A stretch of DNA of 47,191 nucleotides from Lactobacillus acetotolerans DSM 20749 = JCM 3825 (GCF_001436775.1 NZ_AYZC01000003.1:14509-61699), one strand, 5' to 3'. Positions 8,399 to 20,400 are shown, counted from the first letter of the stretch. Notes: generated by a model not told the origin, from the sequence alone. Translations and numbers: made by a program.

Positions 8399-9772
8399 AT
8401 GAATGATAATATTTCGACTGTTATAGTCGTCGCTTTAGCCGCAATTATTTTGATTGCCATAGCGTATTTACAGAAGAAAAAGGTTAGTTTTAATAAATTA
8501 GTTGTTATCGGACTAATTACAGGGATTGTATTTGGAATCGGCGTCCAACTTATCTTTGGTGCCAAGAGTAAGGTGGCTACAAATGCCACTGATTGGATTT
8601 CTATTGTTGGTAATGGATATATTTCCTTACTGCAAATGTTGGTAATACCACTGATTTTAATTTCATTAATTAGTGCCTTTACTAAGCTCAAGACATCAGA
8701 AAAATTTGGTAAAATTACCGGTAATATTTTGTTTTTCTTACTTTCAACTACTGCCGTAGCAGCACTAATCGGATTTATTAGTGTAGCTGTCTTTCACTTA
8801 CAAGGAGCGGCTTTTGCTAGAGGTACAGCTAGCAAAGATAATTTAGCCTTCTTGCAACAACACCAGAACACTTTGAATAAATTATCGGTACCACAAAAAA
8901 TTGTCAGTTTGTTACCACAAAACATCTTTGCCGATTTAGCAGGGACACGTGCAACTAGCACGATTGCCGTAGTTATCTTTTCAATGTTAGTTGGCTTTGC
9001 CTTCATGTGGTTAAAAGATAATAAGCCAGATGCTGCTAAAGTATTTGCTAGTGGCACTAACGCTTTAGACCAAATTTTAGGACGAATAGTAAAGATTATT
9101 ATCAACTTAACCCCTTACGGTATCTTCTCATTAATGACCCAAACCGTAGCTGTTAACAGCATTAAAACAATCGAAGGCTTAGCAATCTTTATCGTTGCCG
9201 TTTACTTCGCTTTAATCTTAGTGTTAATTGGGCATACAATAATTTTGCTTGTTAACCGGATCAATCCGATTACATATTATAAAAAGGTTTGGCCAACATT
9301 ATTATTTGCCTTCACATCAAGAAATAGTGCTGGTGCACTGCCAATGAACGTTGAAACCCAAACTAAAAAATTAGGTGTTGATCAAGCAATCGCTGACTTT
9401 TCAGCCAGTCTTGGATTAAGTATTGGTCAAAACGGTTGTGCTGGTATTTATCCAGCAATGATCGCTACAATCACAGCGCCAATTGTTGGGATTAATATCT
9501 TTTCTTTCAAATTTATTCTTACATTAATTCTCGTAGTTACCATTTCTTCCTTCGGTGTAGCTGGATCAGGTGGTGGAGCTACCTTCGCCAGTTTGATCGT
9601 ATTAGGTACTCTTAATCTGCCAATCGGAGTTATGGCTATCGTATTAGCAATCGACCCAATCGTCGATATGGGTAGGACTGCAATTAACGTTAATGACAGC
9701 ATTTTAGCAGGATTGATCACCTCTAAAAGAATGAATCTGCTGGATAAGAAGACTCTTGTTAAAAAGCAATAA
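8399..9772 (+). CDS. tcyP: L-cystine/sodium symporter, TcyP type
   Basis: A 457-residue polytopic membrane protein of the dicarboxylate/amino acid:cation symporter family, close in length and N-terminal pattern to Bacillus TcyP (LQKKKVSF, LITGIVFGIGVQLIFG, ISLLQMLVIPLILISLISAFTKL). The C-terminal half has the transport-core features GQNGCAGIYPAMIA and a glycine-rich GVAGSGGGATFASL, with DPIVDMGRTAINVNDS near the end. Expected role: uptake of cystine across the cytoplasmic membrane. It is monocistronic, between the cysteine leader upstream and a strong terminator 14 bp downstream. The ribosome-binding site is weak (GGGG at 8384-8387). The Cys-codon leader independently supports a cysteine-related substrate. 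Confidence 0.88.
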   Translation: MNDNISTVIVVALAAIILIAIAYLQKKKVSFNKLVVIGLITGIVFGIGVQLIFGAKSKVATNATDWISIVGNGYISLLQMLVIPLILISLISAFTKLKTSEKFGKITGNILFFLLSTTAVAALIGFISVAVFHLQGAAFARGTASKDNLAFLQQHQNTLNKLSVPQKIVSLLPQNIFADLAGTRATSTIAVVIFSMLVGFAFMWLKDNKPDAAKVFASGTNALDQILGRIVKIIINLTPYGIFSLMTQTVAVNSIKTIEGLAIFIVAVYFALILVLIGHTIILLVNRINPITYYKKVWPTLLFAFTSRNSAGALPMNVETQTKKLGVDQAIADFSASLGLSIGQNGCAGIYPAMIATITAPIVGINIFSFKFILTLILVVTISSFGVAGSGGGATFASLIVLGTLNLPIGVMAIVLAIDPIVDMGRTAINVNDSILAGLITSKRMNLLDKKTLVKKQ

Positions 9773-9786
9773 TTATAACTACAAAT

Positions 9787-9824
9787 AAAGAGGAGCGGCA
9801 AAATTTTGCTGCTCCTCTTTTTAA
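9787..9824. terminator. Bidirectional terminator between tcyP and fni
   Basis: AAAGAGGAGC (9787-9796) pairs with GCTCCTCTTT (9811-9820) around a palindromic GCAAAATTTTGC, with T5 on the + strand. It lies between two convergent genes and can serve both, although the minus-strand T tail is shorter. Confidence 0.88.
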
Positions 9825-9849
9825 CTTTAAATAATATAAATTATGTAAA

Positions 9850-10866
9850 CTAAAGCAATTGCTCAATGATACTTTTAAGTGGTAAATCATAGTACTGCTT
9901 AATAGAAGTTAAGTCCTTCAAATTATTTTTACCAAAAATTGCTATTAAATTGGCTAATTCTTTCTGCCAATTCTGAATCATATTAAGCAAGTATTCTTCA
10001 TCATTTTGCATTAAAGCCTGTAAGAAGAAGTTAGAAATACCAACGTATTTACCGCCTAATACAAGGCCTTTCAATATATCTAACGGATTCCGTACGCCTC
10101 CAGAAACAATAAAGTTAACTTTTTCCTTCTTAGCCATCATCGCTGAAACCACGGTAGATAATCCAAGAGTTTCTAAGTAAGAAACGTCACTAGCATTACG
10201 CGCGTTTTCTATTTGGGCAAAGTTGGTACCGCCACTGCCGGCAACATCAAAGTAATCAAAACCTTCTTTTTTCAAAAGATGGATTGTGGCTTGATCGAGC
10301 CCAAAGCCAACTTCTTTAATAATGATTGGTATGGTTACTTTCTGCCGAATTTTTCGTAATTGGTCTAAAGAATGAAAATCTCTTTGCCCTTCAGGCATTG
10401 CTATTTCTTGCACGCTGTTCAAATGAACCTGCAGTGCATCCGCATTTAATTCATCAATGATTGCCTGGGCATCATCTGCGGAAGTTTTAGCATTAATATT
10501 GGCGATTATAATGCCATCGGGATTTTCCTCACGGGCAATAAGAAAACTGTCTAATTGGCTGTGTTCTTTGACTAAGATACTGGCTGAACCCAGGGCTAGG
10601 GCAATCTGAGTCTTATTGGCAATTTTACCTAAACTTTGGTTCACCTTAAACGATTTTTTGGAGCCGCCAGTCATTGCGTTAATAAAAAAGGGTACACTTA
10701 CTTTTTTACCAAACATTTGCGTTTGAATTGACTTTAAATCTACCGTGCTTTCAGGCAGAGCAGGTCGTAATAAGTGCATCTGATCAAAACTATTTTGTTT
10801 CTGGCTATCAAAAAACATCTGAGCTAATGTCAGATGTTCCTCTTTTCTATTAGATCTTATCGACAT
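9850..10866 (-). CDS. fni: Isopentenyl-diphosphate isomerase, type 2 (FMN-dependent)
   Basis: Interconverts IPP and DMAPP in the cytoplasm, the last step needed before prenyl chain building. The 338 residues match the type 2 family. Visible signatures are the N-terminal SNRKEEHL (residues 5-12), FINAMTGGS (61-69), IIKEVGFGL (182-190) and AGSGGTNFAQIEN (209-221), a glycine-rich flavin phosphate-binding loop, then SGGVRNPLDILKGL further on. It is the last gene of the mevalonate operon, 14 bp after mvaK2, and ends at a shared terminator. Type 2 isomerase with the mevalonate route is typical of lactobacilli. Confidence 0.95.
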   Translation of the reverse strand: MSIRSNRKEEHLTLAQMFFDSQKQNSFDQMHLLRPALPESTVDLKSIQTQMFGKKVSVPFFINAMTGGSKKSFKVNQSLGKIANKTQIALALGSASILVKEHSQLDSFLIAREENPDGIIIANINAKTSADDAQAIIDELNADALQVHLNSVQEIAMPEGQRDFHSLDQLRKIRQKVTIPIIIKEVGFGLDQATIHLLKKEGFDYFDVAGSGGTNFAQIENARNASDVSYLETLGLSTVVSAMMAKKEKVNFIVSGGVRNPLDILKGLVLGGKYVGISNFFLQALMQNDEEYLLNMIQNWQKELANLIAIFGKNNLKDLTSIKQYYDLPLKSIIEQLL

Positions 10867-10880
10867 TTGTTTGCCTCTAT

Positions 10881-11963
10881 TTACTGTGCGAGGGTAATTT
10901 GGTGCACACGAAAGTTAAGTGGCCAAATACCATTTCTGCGCCATTCATTTTCAAGTGCTTGGGTATCCGTGTCAGCATCCGTAATAACGATGCCACAGTC
11001 ACCATTACCGGCACCTGAAGTTTTAGCTGCACCACCAAAACTCTCCGCAATATTGATTAATTTGGATAAACGTGGGATCTCAATTGCAATTTGGTTGATC
11101 CGGGCAAAATGTTGTAATAACTTGCGGTTAACACGAATTTGCTTCTTAATTAAAGCAATATTATTTTCTTCAAATCCGGTTACCATCTTTAAAACACACT
11201 GCCGGGAATCAGCTAAGAATTTTTTATATTCTCCGTTTAATGCAGCTTTATTGGCATTAGTCTCATCAACTAAGCGTGAAGTGGAGGCTGGTTTTTGACT
11301 CCAGCCGATCATCAATTTCATCCCTTTAGGCGGGGTTAATAATTCAATCTTTAAACCTGGCCAAGCTTCATTAACGACTTCTGAAAGTGATTTTTTATTC
11401 AGTTCTGCCTCCAACCATTTTTTATCAAAGGTTTGGTAGGCTAACCAACCGCCGTAAACACTGGCTGCAATATCACCGGCTGACCCATTGCCCTGAACGG
11501 AGTAGTGGGAGACAGCTGATAACTTGTAGACCAATTCATTGCTGAATGGAACCCCATAAAAGCGCAAAATTGCCTTTACGGTTGCAACTGTGACAGCCGC
11601 ACTGGATCCCAAACCGTACTTTTTACCGTCGGCTGAGTCTAAGTCAGAGTTGATATGTAAATCGTAAAACTTCATTTTGATATTTTGTTCGATGCAAAAA
11701 CGCTCAGTAAAAGAGATTGCTGACAAAATATACTCAAATGGGTTGTCACGGTTATCAATTACCATTTTAGAACCACGACGTACCCAATGAATTGAGTCCT
11801 GTGAATATTGCTTGGAGTGAATCAAACCGGTGCTTGTTTTACTTTTAGTAATTGAAACGCGGATAAATTGGTCAACTGCCACCAAAATGGCAGGACAATC
11901 CTGTTCTAATACGGCGTATTCGCCCGCAATGTATAATTTCCCGGGTGCTTTTTCTGTTATCAA
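10881..11963 (-). CDS. mvaK2: Phosphomevalonate kinase
   Basis: A GHMP-family kinase of 360 residues that converts phosphomevalonate to diphosphomevalonate with ATP. Motif 1 is APGKLYIAGEYAVLE (residues 6-20). The ATP-binding loop is YGLGSSAAVT (116-125). GSAGDIAASVYGGWLAYQ and GWSQKPASTSRLV are characteristic of bacterial MvaK2, and motif 3 is AKTSGAGNGDCGI near the C terminus. It lies 42 bp downstream of mvaD on the minus strand, in the usual mvaK1-mvaD-mvaK2-fni order. Confidence 0.95.
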   Translation of the reverse strand: MITEKAPGKLYIAGEYAVLEQDCPAILVAVDQFIRVSITKSKTSTGLIHSKQYSQDSIHWVRRGSKMVIDNRDNPFEYILSAISFTERFCIEQNIKMKFYDLHINSDLDSADGKKYGLGSSAAVTVATVKAILRFYGVPFSNELVYKLSAVSHYSVQGNGSAGDIAASVYGGWLAYQTFDKKWLEAELNKKSLSEVVNEAWPGLKIELLTPPKGMKLMIGWSQKPASTSRLVDETNANKAALNGEYKKFLADSRQCVLKMVTGFEENNIALIKKQIRVNRKLLQHFARINQIAIEIPRLSKLINIAESFGGAAKTSGAGNGDCGIVITDADTDTQALENEWRRNGIWPLNFRVHQITLAQ

Positions 11964-12005
11964 AAGAATTAAATCCTCTAATCTAATTAAGCTTTTAGCA
12001 AAATT

Positions 12006-12968
12006 TTAATTCAAATATGAAATACCTGAGCCAAAACTTGCCTCAATTATCTTAACATTCTTGAATTCTGACTCAAAGTTTTTAATAATTTCTTTTACAT
12101 TTCTTAACTGGCAAAGGACCTTAACATTTGGTCCGGCATCGATTGTGTAGTAACACTCAATGCCATTTTCCCGTGAACTTTCAACCAGCTTGATTGCGCG
12201 GATTGTGTCTGGCTCAAAGTAGGTAAAACCAGGCTGAGCGGTCAAGTTAACAGCGTGCATTTCGTTGGCATTGAGCTCGGCTAAACTACCCAGTTTTGTA
12301 AAATCTTCATTACTAATAGCGGAAACCATTTGTTTTAATTCGGAGTCGTTACGTTTAATCCACGGCTTAAAAAAGGGAGAAGTTTGTGCTTCCTTCATCC
12401 CTTTAGTTGAAGATAATTTTTTAGGACCGCTATTTAATTCTACTGCTAAGAGCTGTAAATCTATTTTGGGATGTTCATCTAAAGCATAGGCATAGGAGCT
12501 CTCATCATCGTGTCCTTTTTGCCAGATTGCAAAGCCACCATAAATTGAACGTGAGGCAGATCCAGACCCTATTCTGGCTAAGCGTGACAGCTCTTTTTTG
12601 TCAACATCAATCTGGTAGCATGCACAAAAAGCGGCGGCTAATGCGGCAAAAGCAGAACTAGATGAGGCCAGGCCAGCTGAAGTTGGAACGTGGTTCGTTG
12701 AATGCACGATTAAGTTGCCAGCAAGGCTAAATTTAGTTTGCAGTAGGTGTAGATAGTTAAACACCCGTTTAGAATCAGTAGCGTTTTTCTTTTTGCCATT
12801 TAAGTAAAAGACATTAGGTCCATCCGTTTTTTCAACGGAAGTATCAGAATAAAAGGCATCTAAAGTCAGCGAAAGACTGGACATAAGCGGAAGGCGCAAA
12901 CTATTGTCAGCCTTTCCCCAATACTTAATCAGGGCAATATTTGTGTGTGCTCGAGCAGTTTTCTTCAT
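12006..12968 (-). CDS. mvaD: Diphosphomevalonate decarboxylase
   Basis: Makes IPP from diphosphomevalonate by ATP-dependent decarboxylation. The 320 residues carry AHTNIALIKYWGKAD (7-21), the serine-rich ATP loop TSAGLASSSSAFAAL (96-110), GSASRSIYGGFAIWQKG (136-152) and the catalytic-Asp motif TIDAGPNVKVL near the C terminus. Its ATG overlaps the mvaK1 stop by one base (TAATG at 12966-12970), which implies translational coupling. Confidence 0.96.
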   Translation of the reverse strand: MKKTARAHTNIALIKYWGKADNSLRLPLMSSLSLTLDAFYSDTSVEKTDGPNVFYLNGKKKNATDSKRVFNYLHLLQTKFSLAGNLIVHSTNHVPTSAGLASSSSAFAALAAAFCACYQIDVDKKELSRLARIGSGSASRSIYGGFAIWQKGHDDESSYAYALDEHPKIDLQLLAVELNSGPKKLSSTKGMKEAQTSPFFKPWIKRNDSELKQMVSAISNEDFTKLGSLAELNANEMHAVNLTAQPGFTYFEPDTIRAIKLVESSRENGIECYYTIDAGPNVKVLCQLRNVKEIIKNFESEFKNVKIIEASFGSGISYLN

Positions 12969-13876
12969 TAAATCTCCTCAATCCAGTAATTACTGATCAA
13001 TTGTTGGCTATTTTGCGCGATCTCAGTGGCAACTGCCTGATTATCGCAGAGGGCGATAACAATTCCACCTAAACCGCCACCAGAGAATTTAAAGCCTAAT
13101 GCGCCATGATTTAACGCAATCTTTTGCAATTCATCTATTTTATTGGTTGCAAGGCCAAAAGAATGCAGTATTTTTTCTGCTGCATTAAAGATTTGTCCTA
13201 CTTTTTTCCTATCTTGTTTAAGCCAAGCAGCTTTAGTTTCATCAGCAAGTTTACCTAATTGCTGAATGTTTAACTTAGCCTTATTTGATGTTTGGATCTG
13301 CTTTTGTACCTGGGTTACAGCTTTTTTAGTATTTCCTAACTGGCCTGTATCCATAATTAACAGGGTGGCGTTCAGCTTTGCTTTAAGTTTTTTCGGGCCC
13401 ATTTTTTTATTAAAAAACACCAGGTAATCGGAGTTAACCGTTGCGGCGTCGAGTCCAGAAGCCTTACCGTGATTAATCATCTCAGCGTGATTCGTGATGG
13501 CCATAATTTCATTTTCGGTCATATTCAATTTGAAGTACGCATTCATTGCCTTAGTTGTGCCTAAAGCCACGGTTGCACTCGAACCAAAGCCCCGTTCCAT
13601 TGGTATTTCACCAGTGTAAGTAATTTTTAAATTGTCATTGCTGTTAGCTTTTTTCAATATTGTTTTAACTACGTACTTTAAGCCGTCATATTCACTTGGT
13701 GTTGCAAAAAAGGGCCCGTGGTATCTGGCGGTATCCATCCACATTTTATTGGCTGCTTCAACGGTAGTTTTAATATGCAAAGCAGTGATGGGCATTGCCA
13801 AAGCGTCGAAACCATATACTACAGAATGCTCACCAATTAAGATAACTTTTCCGTGTGCTAAATAACTACTTTTCAT
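12968..13876 (-). CDS. mvaK1: Mevalonate kinase
   Basis: First gene of the mevalonate operon: phosphorylates mevalonate. The 302 residues include GKVILIGEHSVVYG (9-22), the GHMP ATP loop RGFGSSATVALG (95-106), the catalytic Asp in KASGLDAATV (D143), and motif 3 FKFSGGGLGGIVIAL near the end. AAGGAA lies just upstream of the start. It is divergent from rexB, with 75 bp between the starts that must hold promoters for both operons; no HMG-CoA synthase or reductase gene is in the window. Confidence 0.95.
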   Translation of the reverse strand: MKSSYLAHGKVILIGEHSVVYGFDALAMPITALHIKTTVEAANKMWMDTARYHGPFFATPSEYDGLKYVVKTILKKANSNDNLKITYTGEIPMERGFGSSATVALGTTKAMNAYFKLNMTENEIMAITNHAEMINHGKASGLDAATVNSDYLVFFNKKMGPKKLKAKLNATLLIMDTGQLGNTKKAVTQVQKQIQTSNKAKLNIQQLGKLADETKAAWLKQDRKKVGQIFNAAEKILHSFGLATNKIDELQKIALNHGALGFKFSGGGLGGIVIALCDNQAVATEIAQNSQQLISNYWIEEI

Positions 13877-13951
13877 TTTATTTTCCTTAAGTTTTAATGA
13901 TTAAAAGATATTTTCCCTATGCTAAAATAAGACACAAGGAGTTACGAACAA
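13877..13951. promoter_or_regulatory. Divergent promoter region mvaK1 / rexB
   Basis: Seventy-five AT-rich bases separate the two start codons. Toward rexB there is TTAAAA (13901-13906), a 16-bp spacer and TAAAAT (13923-13928), followed by AAGGAG (13936-13941) ten bases before ATG. Toward mvaK1 I could not pick a convincing -35/-10 pair. Confidence 0.45.
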
Positions 13952-16900
13952 ATGATCAATATTCTAATAGGTCGTCAAACCGACCCACTACAAGAAAAAA
14001 TTCTGGACCAAGCGGTCCAAAATTACAAACATTATCCAGAATATGAAACTTTTATTATCGTTCCAAATCACATTAAGTTTACCACAGAAGTTAGGGCAAT
14101 AAACAAGCTGGCTGTAAGTGAAAAAAAGGCTGAAACTTCAGTTAAAAACTTACAAGTTTTATCGTTTTCGCGGTTAGCCTGGTATTTCTTAAAAGATGCT
14201 GAAATGGGTTTGCCCACACGTTTGGATGATGCGGCTGCAGCTATGCTTTTGGCACAAATTATTGAACAAAAACGTGATGAATTAACGCTTTTTAAAAACG
14301 TTAATGTGAATTCCGGCTTGGTAAAGCAACTGTATGACACGATTTTGCAGGTTCGTGATGGCAATTTAGATCTCGATGAATTAGATGAAGAAAACCTGGA
14401 TTTAGAAACTAAAAATAAAATTCACGATTTGCGGATCATTTATGATGCTTTTACAAAGGAAATTGCCGGCAAATTTTCAACCAAGAATGAGGTACAACTG
14501 CAATTAAATGAATTGTTAGCAAAGAAAAAGGATTTAGGCAACACTAGTTTTTATTTCAGTGACTTCTCACACTTTTCACTGCAAGAAAGTTTGACAATTA
14601 AATTGCTGATGATGCGTGCTAAAAACGTCACTTTAGCCTTTAAAACCAAGATAGGGGAGATTAACCCTAAAGCTGAAGCGGGTGACTATGACTATGTTAT
14701 TCAGCAAACCATCAAACATTTAACCGATTTTATGCAGGAGCGCAACCTCAATTACAGGGTAGAAACGACCAAATTGGCACCGAAGCAGAGCTCACGTGAG
14801 CTACTGAATAGTTTGTGGACCGGAACTATCGGACAAGTTGCTAATTTAAAGCAGGTGCAATTGGTAAAGGCTGATTCACGTTATGCGGAAGCTTATTTTG
14901 TCGCGCGGACAATTTATCAGCAAGTTGCACTTAACAATTACCGTTACCGCGATTTTCTGATCTTGGCACCAAACTTACAAGAATATGAAACTTATTTAAC
15001 GCCGATTTTGCGGCAAAATAAGATTCCGTTCTTCAATGATTTACAGCAAGAAATGAAGTATCACCCCTTAGTTATTTTGATTGGAAATATTGCTGAATTG
15101 CTGACCAGGCCGCTACAGACACAAAATTTACTGGCAATCATGAAAACGCGTTTAATCATCCCGTCTTGGTACAAAGATGAGAGTGCGTATGTTCATGATG
15201 TTGACGAATTAGAGAATTTCGTCTTAGCCCACGGAATTAATCATAATTTATGGAAACGCGACTTTACGGATTACGTTGACGTGAGTGTGATTAGGTTAGA
15301 CCAAATGCCCGATGAAGTCGCTAAAATTAACAAGTTACGGCAGTATTTTGTCAGCAAAATAACTACTCTAATAGAAAAAATGAAGAAGGAAAGTAACAGT
15401 CAGAAGGAGATCACGCTTTTCTTCAATTTCTTAACTAGTAATGGGGTAACCCAGCAGTTAGACAAGTGGCGTAAAGACGCAAATGATGCTGGAGATTTGC
15501 AGCAGGCTCAGCAACCAGAACAGGTTTGGGACCTATTAATTACCCTACTTAAAGATTATTTACTGATTAATCCAAATGATTTTAGTATCGATGCCTTTTT
15601 CAATATGCTGATAAATGGTTTTAAAGAGGCTACTTTCTCACAAATTCCGTCAACTTTGGATGCGGTCAACCTATCCGAGATGGGGATGATCCAGACAAGC
15701 GGTTATAAGCAGGTCTTTATCATTGGTGCAACCAGTACTAACCTGCCGGCAATTCAAAAGACTCCGGGGTTTTTGAGTACGGAAAACTTACAGAAGCTGC
15801 AACAGAGTTTTGGTGAAGAGTCGTACTTAGAAGATAATCAACAGCTTAATAATTTGGATCAGAATTACCAATTTGGAATTTCTCTGGCATTGGCCCAAGA
15901 CCGGGTCTATATTTCTTATCCGATACTAAATGCCTCAAATGAGGAACTTGAACCATCGATCTACTATGATCGGCTTAAAAATTATGGTGCACCTGAATTT
16001 GTTCAACATGATTTGCCAAGTAAATTGCAGGATATTCTATCTTTTTTAACCAATCCTGGTGCTAGCCTTGGTTATTTGGTTTATCTCAACACAATTGAAC
16101 CCAGCCGTGCTATTTCTAACCTATTAGCATTAACCCAGAAGGAAATACCGGATAAAACCACCGCTGTCATTGCAGCAAGTAAATTTGATAATCGTCCTGA
16201 AAATATTGGCTCTGATTTGGCTGAACAATTGTACGGACAGAATTTAAATTCATCCGTATCGCAATTGGAAACCTATTATGAAAATTCATATGAATATTTC
16301 TTAACTTATGGTTTGCGTTTAAGGAAACGTTTTGAAAATGAATTTGATGTTATCCAGGCTGGAAATTATTTTCACGAGACTTTTGATCGTTTAGTCAAAG
16401 AATTAAATCAAAAACACTTAGATTTGGCTAAGATTGATAATGCAGAATTAGAGAAATTACTTAACCAGGCTCGTTCGAAGATGATGGACGAAGGTAAGTA
16501 CGCGCAATTGTTAAATGATCCCTTTAACCAATACCTATTTAAGTGTCTGGATCATACTACCTCAAAAGTTGCGCATAACTGGCGGAAATCTTTGAAGGAT
16601 ACGCCCCTACGGGCAAAATATTCAGAGCTTAATTTTGGATTAGGTGAAAAGGTTAAGGGCTTGGATTTTGCTGTACCTAACTTAGCAGGTAACCATAAAA
16701 TCGACCTGCGCGGGAAGATGGATCGGGTTGATTTGGCCCCAATTACTGGGAAAAAGCAGTTTTTGGCACAAGTAATCGATTATAAGTCATCGGCCAAGAA
16801 ATTTGATCTAGGGATGTTCTATAACGGGATTGCTTTGCAAATGGTCTCTTACCTGGATGTCTTAGCTAAGAACCGGCAATTTTTTGCTGGCAATGATGAA

Positions 16901-17437
16901 TTGTCGCTTTTAGGGGCGTTTTACCAAACGGTTACTAGGCAATTGGATCGTCTAAATAGCAAGGAATTAATTGGAACTGACATGCAGGTTAAGGATTCGG
17001 CACTAGATAGTAAACCAAAGTTAATGTATACCGGCTTAATTAATAATGATCCTACCCTTTTAACTGAAGCAGAGCCGCTGTTAAATGAAAATAAAACTAG
17101 TTCGAATTTATATGCCGGTTTGAAAACCAAAGCGAAGGGTGGCTTTTCTCTTCCGTCAAACAGAAACTTTAGCGCGGATGAACTCAAACTTTTGCTTGAG
17201 TATGACGAAGATTTAATTAAGAGTGCCTCTAGCCAGATATTATCAGGGGAGATTAAACTAAACCCATACCGTTACGGTAAAGGAACGAGTGCTTTAACGT
17301 ATTCAGATTACCGCGACGTCTTCTTCTTTGATTCAATGCTTAAACAAAATAAATACCACCAAATTACTAATCTTAATAAGAAAGAATTATTAACCAAAAT
17401 AAAGGAAAAATTAGGAAAGGAGGATGAAAATGACTAA
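13952..17437 (+). CDS. rexB: ATP-dependent helicase/nuclease subunit RexB (AddB type 2)
   Basis: Partner of RexA in the double-strand-break resection complex that processes DNA ends at Chi for RecA. The 1161 residues begin [14 protein letters not shown] with no intact Walker A. The C-terminal RecB-type nuclease is intact: [10 protein letters not shown] near residue 917 and [13 protein letters not shown] near 940. The four cysteines that ligate 4Fe-4S in Bacillus AddB are missing here. The CPF position reads NSY ([11 protein letters not shown]), and the C-terminal cluster reads [16 protein letters not shown]. This fits the type 2 (RexB) subfamily, which is described without the cluster. The gene has an AAGGAG ribosome-binding site and overlaps rexA. 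Confidence 0.93.
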   Translation: MINILIGRQTDPLQEKILDQAVQNYKHYPEYETFIIVPNHIKFTTEVRAINKLAVSEKKAETSVKNLQVLSFSRLAWYFLKDAEMGLPTRLDDAAAAMLLAQIIEQKRDELTLFKNVNVNSGLVKQLYDTILQVRDGNLDLDELDEENLDLETKNKIHDLRIIYDAFTKEIAGKFSTKNEVQLQLNELLAKKKDLGNTSFYFSDFSHFSLQESLTIKLLMMRAKNVTLAFKTKIGEINPKAEAGDYDYVIQQTIKHLTDFMQERNLNYRVETTKLAPKQSSRELLNSLWTGTIGQVANLKQVQLVKADSRYAEAYFVARTIYQQVALNNYRYRDFLILAPNLQEYETYLTPILRQNKIPFFNDLQQEMKYHPLVILIGNIAELLTRPLQTQNLLAIMKTRLIIPSWYKDESAYVHDVDELENFVLAHGINHNLWKRDFTDYVDVSVIRLDQMPDEVAKINKLRQYFVSKITTLIEKMKKESNSQKEITLFFNFLTSNGVTQQLDKWRKDANDAGDLQQAQQPEQVWDLLITLLKDYLLINPNDFSIDAFFNMLINGFKEATFSQIPSTLDAVNLSEMGMIQTSGYKQVFIIGATSTNLPAIQKTPGFLSTENLQKLQQSFGEESYLEDNQQLNNLDQNYQFGISLALAQDRVYISYPILNASNEELEPSIYYDRLKNYGAPEFVQHDLPSKLQDILSFLTNPGASLGYLVYLNTIEPSRAISNLLALTQKEIPDKTTAVIAASKFDNRPENIGSDLAEQLYGQNLNSSVSQLETYYENSYEYFLTYGLRLRKRFENEFDVIQAGNYFHETFDRLVKELNQKHLDLAKIDNAELEKLLNQARSKMMDEGKYAQLLNDPFNQYLFKCLDHTTSKVAHNWRKSLKDTPLRAKYSELNFGLGEKVKGLDFAVPNLAGNHKIDLRGKMDRVDLAPITGKKQFLAQVIDYKSSAKKFDLGMFYNGIALQMVSYLDVLAKNRQFFAGNDELSLLGAFYQTVTRQLDRLNSKELIGTDMQVKDSALDSKPKLMYTGLINNDPTLLTEAEPLLNENKTSSNLYAGLKTKAKGGFSLPSNRNFSADELKLLLEYDEDLIKSASSQILSGEIKLNPYRYGKGTSALTYSDYRDVFFFDSMLKQNKYHQITNLNKKELLTKIKEKLGKEDEND

Positions 17438-20400
17438 GTTTACTAAGCAACAAGAAAAAGCAATTAACGATCAAGGGCATGATATTTTGGTATCTGCCTC
17501 AGCCGGTAGTGGGAAAACCACGGTTTTAGTACAACGGGTCCTGCGAGAAATCCTTTCTGGAACAGGTGTAGATCAGCTATTAGTGGTAACTTTTACCAAA
17601 GCTGCTGCAGAAGAAATGAAGAATAGGATAAAACAATTGCTTACTAAAGCCTTGCAAGAAAATAAGGAGCAAGCTTCATACTTACGTAAGCAATTAAATG
17701 CAGTTGATACAGCAAATATTTCAACAATCGATGCCTTTTGTTTGGACGTAATCCGCCGCTTTTACTACGTAATTGATATTGATCCGAGTTTCAGTATTTT
17801 AACGGATGAGACCCAAGCTGCATTATTGAAAGAGCGCGCACTGCATGAAATTGAAAGTGAGTACTTAGAAGCAAAAGACAAAGACTTCATTGCTTTTTAT
17901 GATAATTTTGCGGGTGACAGGGATGCTGAATCACCTAAAGACTTGTTACTTGATTTATATAATTTTGCGATGGCTAAACCAGATTACCGTAAGTGGTTAA
18001 AAGGATTAAGCAAAGTGTATGCGATCGGTGATAACGTTGTTGCTTCCAACTTATGGCAGAAGCAGATAAAGCCGTACATGCTTGCCAGTTTTTCAGGTCT
18101 TCAAGACAAGGTTGCCCGCTTATTAGGGAGCGGTGCGCTTGCAACTAAAGAATTAAAGAAAGTAAGAGATAGTTTTACTCTTTTTAAGAAAAATTTAGAT
18201 AATTTTATTAATGCTTTGACCAATGACACTGATTACAACGAACAAAGGGAAATTTTACGTTCCTGTATTTTTACAGGGAATTACCGAAAGTCCAAAAAAT
18301 GGGATGAAGATCTTTTAGACTTTTACCAAGAGGCCCAGGACCTCAAAAATGAGGCTAAGAACCAAATTTTTGATACCTTCACTTCTTTTTATGCAAATAC
18401 GGAAAAAGAACAAATTAAAATAATGAAGCAAGGACAAAGGATTATGGCAGCCATTAGCAAGGCTGAATTATCTTTGATCGATCGCTTTAATTCATTAAAG
18501 CGGGAAGAAAATCTGCTTGACTACAGCGACATGGAGCAGTTGGCCTACCAGATTCTTAGTCAGGATACGTCTAACGCCCAACTTGCCCGGGATTTTTACC
18601 AGAATAAATTTAAAGAAATTTTAGTTGATGAGTATCAGGATATCAATGCCTTACAAGAAAGAATCTTGCAATTAATAAAAAATAAGAAAAAGAATACTTT
18701 ATTTATGGTAGGGGATGTTAAGCAGTCAATTTATGGTTTTCGGCAAGCGGAGCCGAGCCTATTCTTAAATAAATACCATGCTTTTGCGGAAGATAAAAAT
18801 GACCATGAAGAACGGATCCTTTTATCAGATAATTTTCGGTCAACTAAGCCAGTAACAGCAATTGTTAACCATATATTTAATGGTGTTTTGAGTAAAAATT
18901 TTGGTGGAATTGATTATAAACATGAAGGGCAATTGGTCTATGGGGCTAAATATTATCCGGAGCACCTTGATCAGGCAACCGAGGTTATTTTCCACAAAAA
19001 AGAAAGAGGCTCTAAGAAGGATACCGATGATGAAGCTGGCAATTTAGACTTTTCTGAGATTGAAATGGTGATTGCCAGGATCAAGCAGTTTAAAAAAGAA
19101 AAATTGCAAGTTTATGATCCCCATAGTGGTGAAAAGCGTCCATTTCGTTATAGTGATATTGCCATCCTTACCAGGAGCCGGAGTGACAACCTTGAAATAA
19201 TGCAAGAATTTGCTAAGAATAATCTCCCTCTTTTTATCACTGACGCTAAGAATTACTTTCAAACCTTTGAATTAACGGTAATTATGAATTATTTAAAAAT
19301 TATCGATAATCCGGATCAAGATATTCCGTTAGTAACGGTTTTACGTTCTCCCTTATTTAATTTTAAGGAAACAGATTTAGCTAAAATTCGCATCAAAAAT
19401 AAAAATAGCAGTTTTTACAGTGCTCTAACTTCCTATGTATCTATTAATGACAAACTTAGTCAACGTGTTAAAAACTTTTTGAATCAACTAAGTGACTTGC
19501 GCAAATTTGCAACTAACCACCGAATTTCTGAATTGATTTGGAGTATTTACGAACGGACCAACCTATTAGAAATTATGACTTCTTTACCTAACGGTGAACA
19601 GAGAAGGGTTAACCTGGAAGCACTGTATGAACGAGCTTCTTCTTACGAAAGTGCTGGCTTTAAGGGACTTTACCAATTTATTAACTTTATTAACCGTATG
19701 CGGCGCAGCCAAAAAGATCTTGCCCAGCCGCTTTTAACGAAGGAAGCAGGTAATGCAATCAGACTGATGACAATTCACGGTTCTAAGGGACTAGAATTTC
19801 CAATCGTATTTTATGTGGGATTAGAACACCGGTTTCAGATGCGCGATTTAAGCGGCAACTATGTCATTAATTCAGATAAGGTGGGGTTAACCCTCCGTGA
19901 ATCGCATTATCGGGCCGATTCGTTAGTTAAAGCGATTGGTAACGTTGAAAAAAAGCGGCAGCAGCTTGAAGAAGAGTCAAGGATTCTCTATGTGGGTTTA
20001 ACTCGGGCCAAGCAAAAATTAATATTAGTTGCGGACATTCCTAACTTTGATAAGAGCGTTCAGACTTGGGACAGAGAATTGAATCATGATGGCGACCTGC
20101 CGCTGGCAGATAAGTTAGCGGCAAAGAGCCCCTTAAATTTTGTGGGTCCAGCACTAAGATTTAACCAGCATGTTAGCCAGAAAATAACTGATATTACGAG
20201 TGCTGTAGACCAAAGCCAAAATATTTTATATATTAATTATGATAATCAAGAAAGTCCTACTGCTGTAGAACAACTCAAAGAGCCTAAGAAAGGTGAAGAT
20301 TTGCAACTTTTGGGTAAAACGGCTAAACGGCTCTACCATTTTGATTATCCGTTTAAGGATGCTAGTAAAACAACGGCTTACCAAGCGGTTTCTGAAATTA

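Noticed and set aside
10834-11298. 154-codon open frame on the + strand across fni/mvaK2
   Set aside because: It lies antisense to two well-supported enzyme genes, has no ribosome-binding site and no recognisable protein pattern.
17255-17340. RexB as a broken AddB because its cluster cysteines are missing
   Set aside because: Nuclease motifs and length are intact and the type 2 RexB family is cluster-free, so this is a subfamily trait and not damage.
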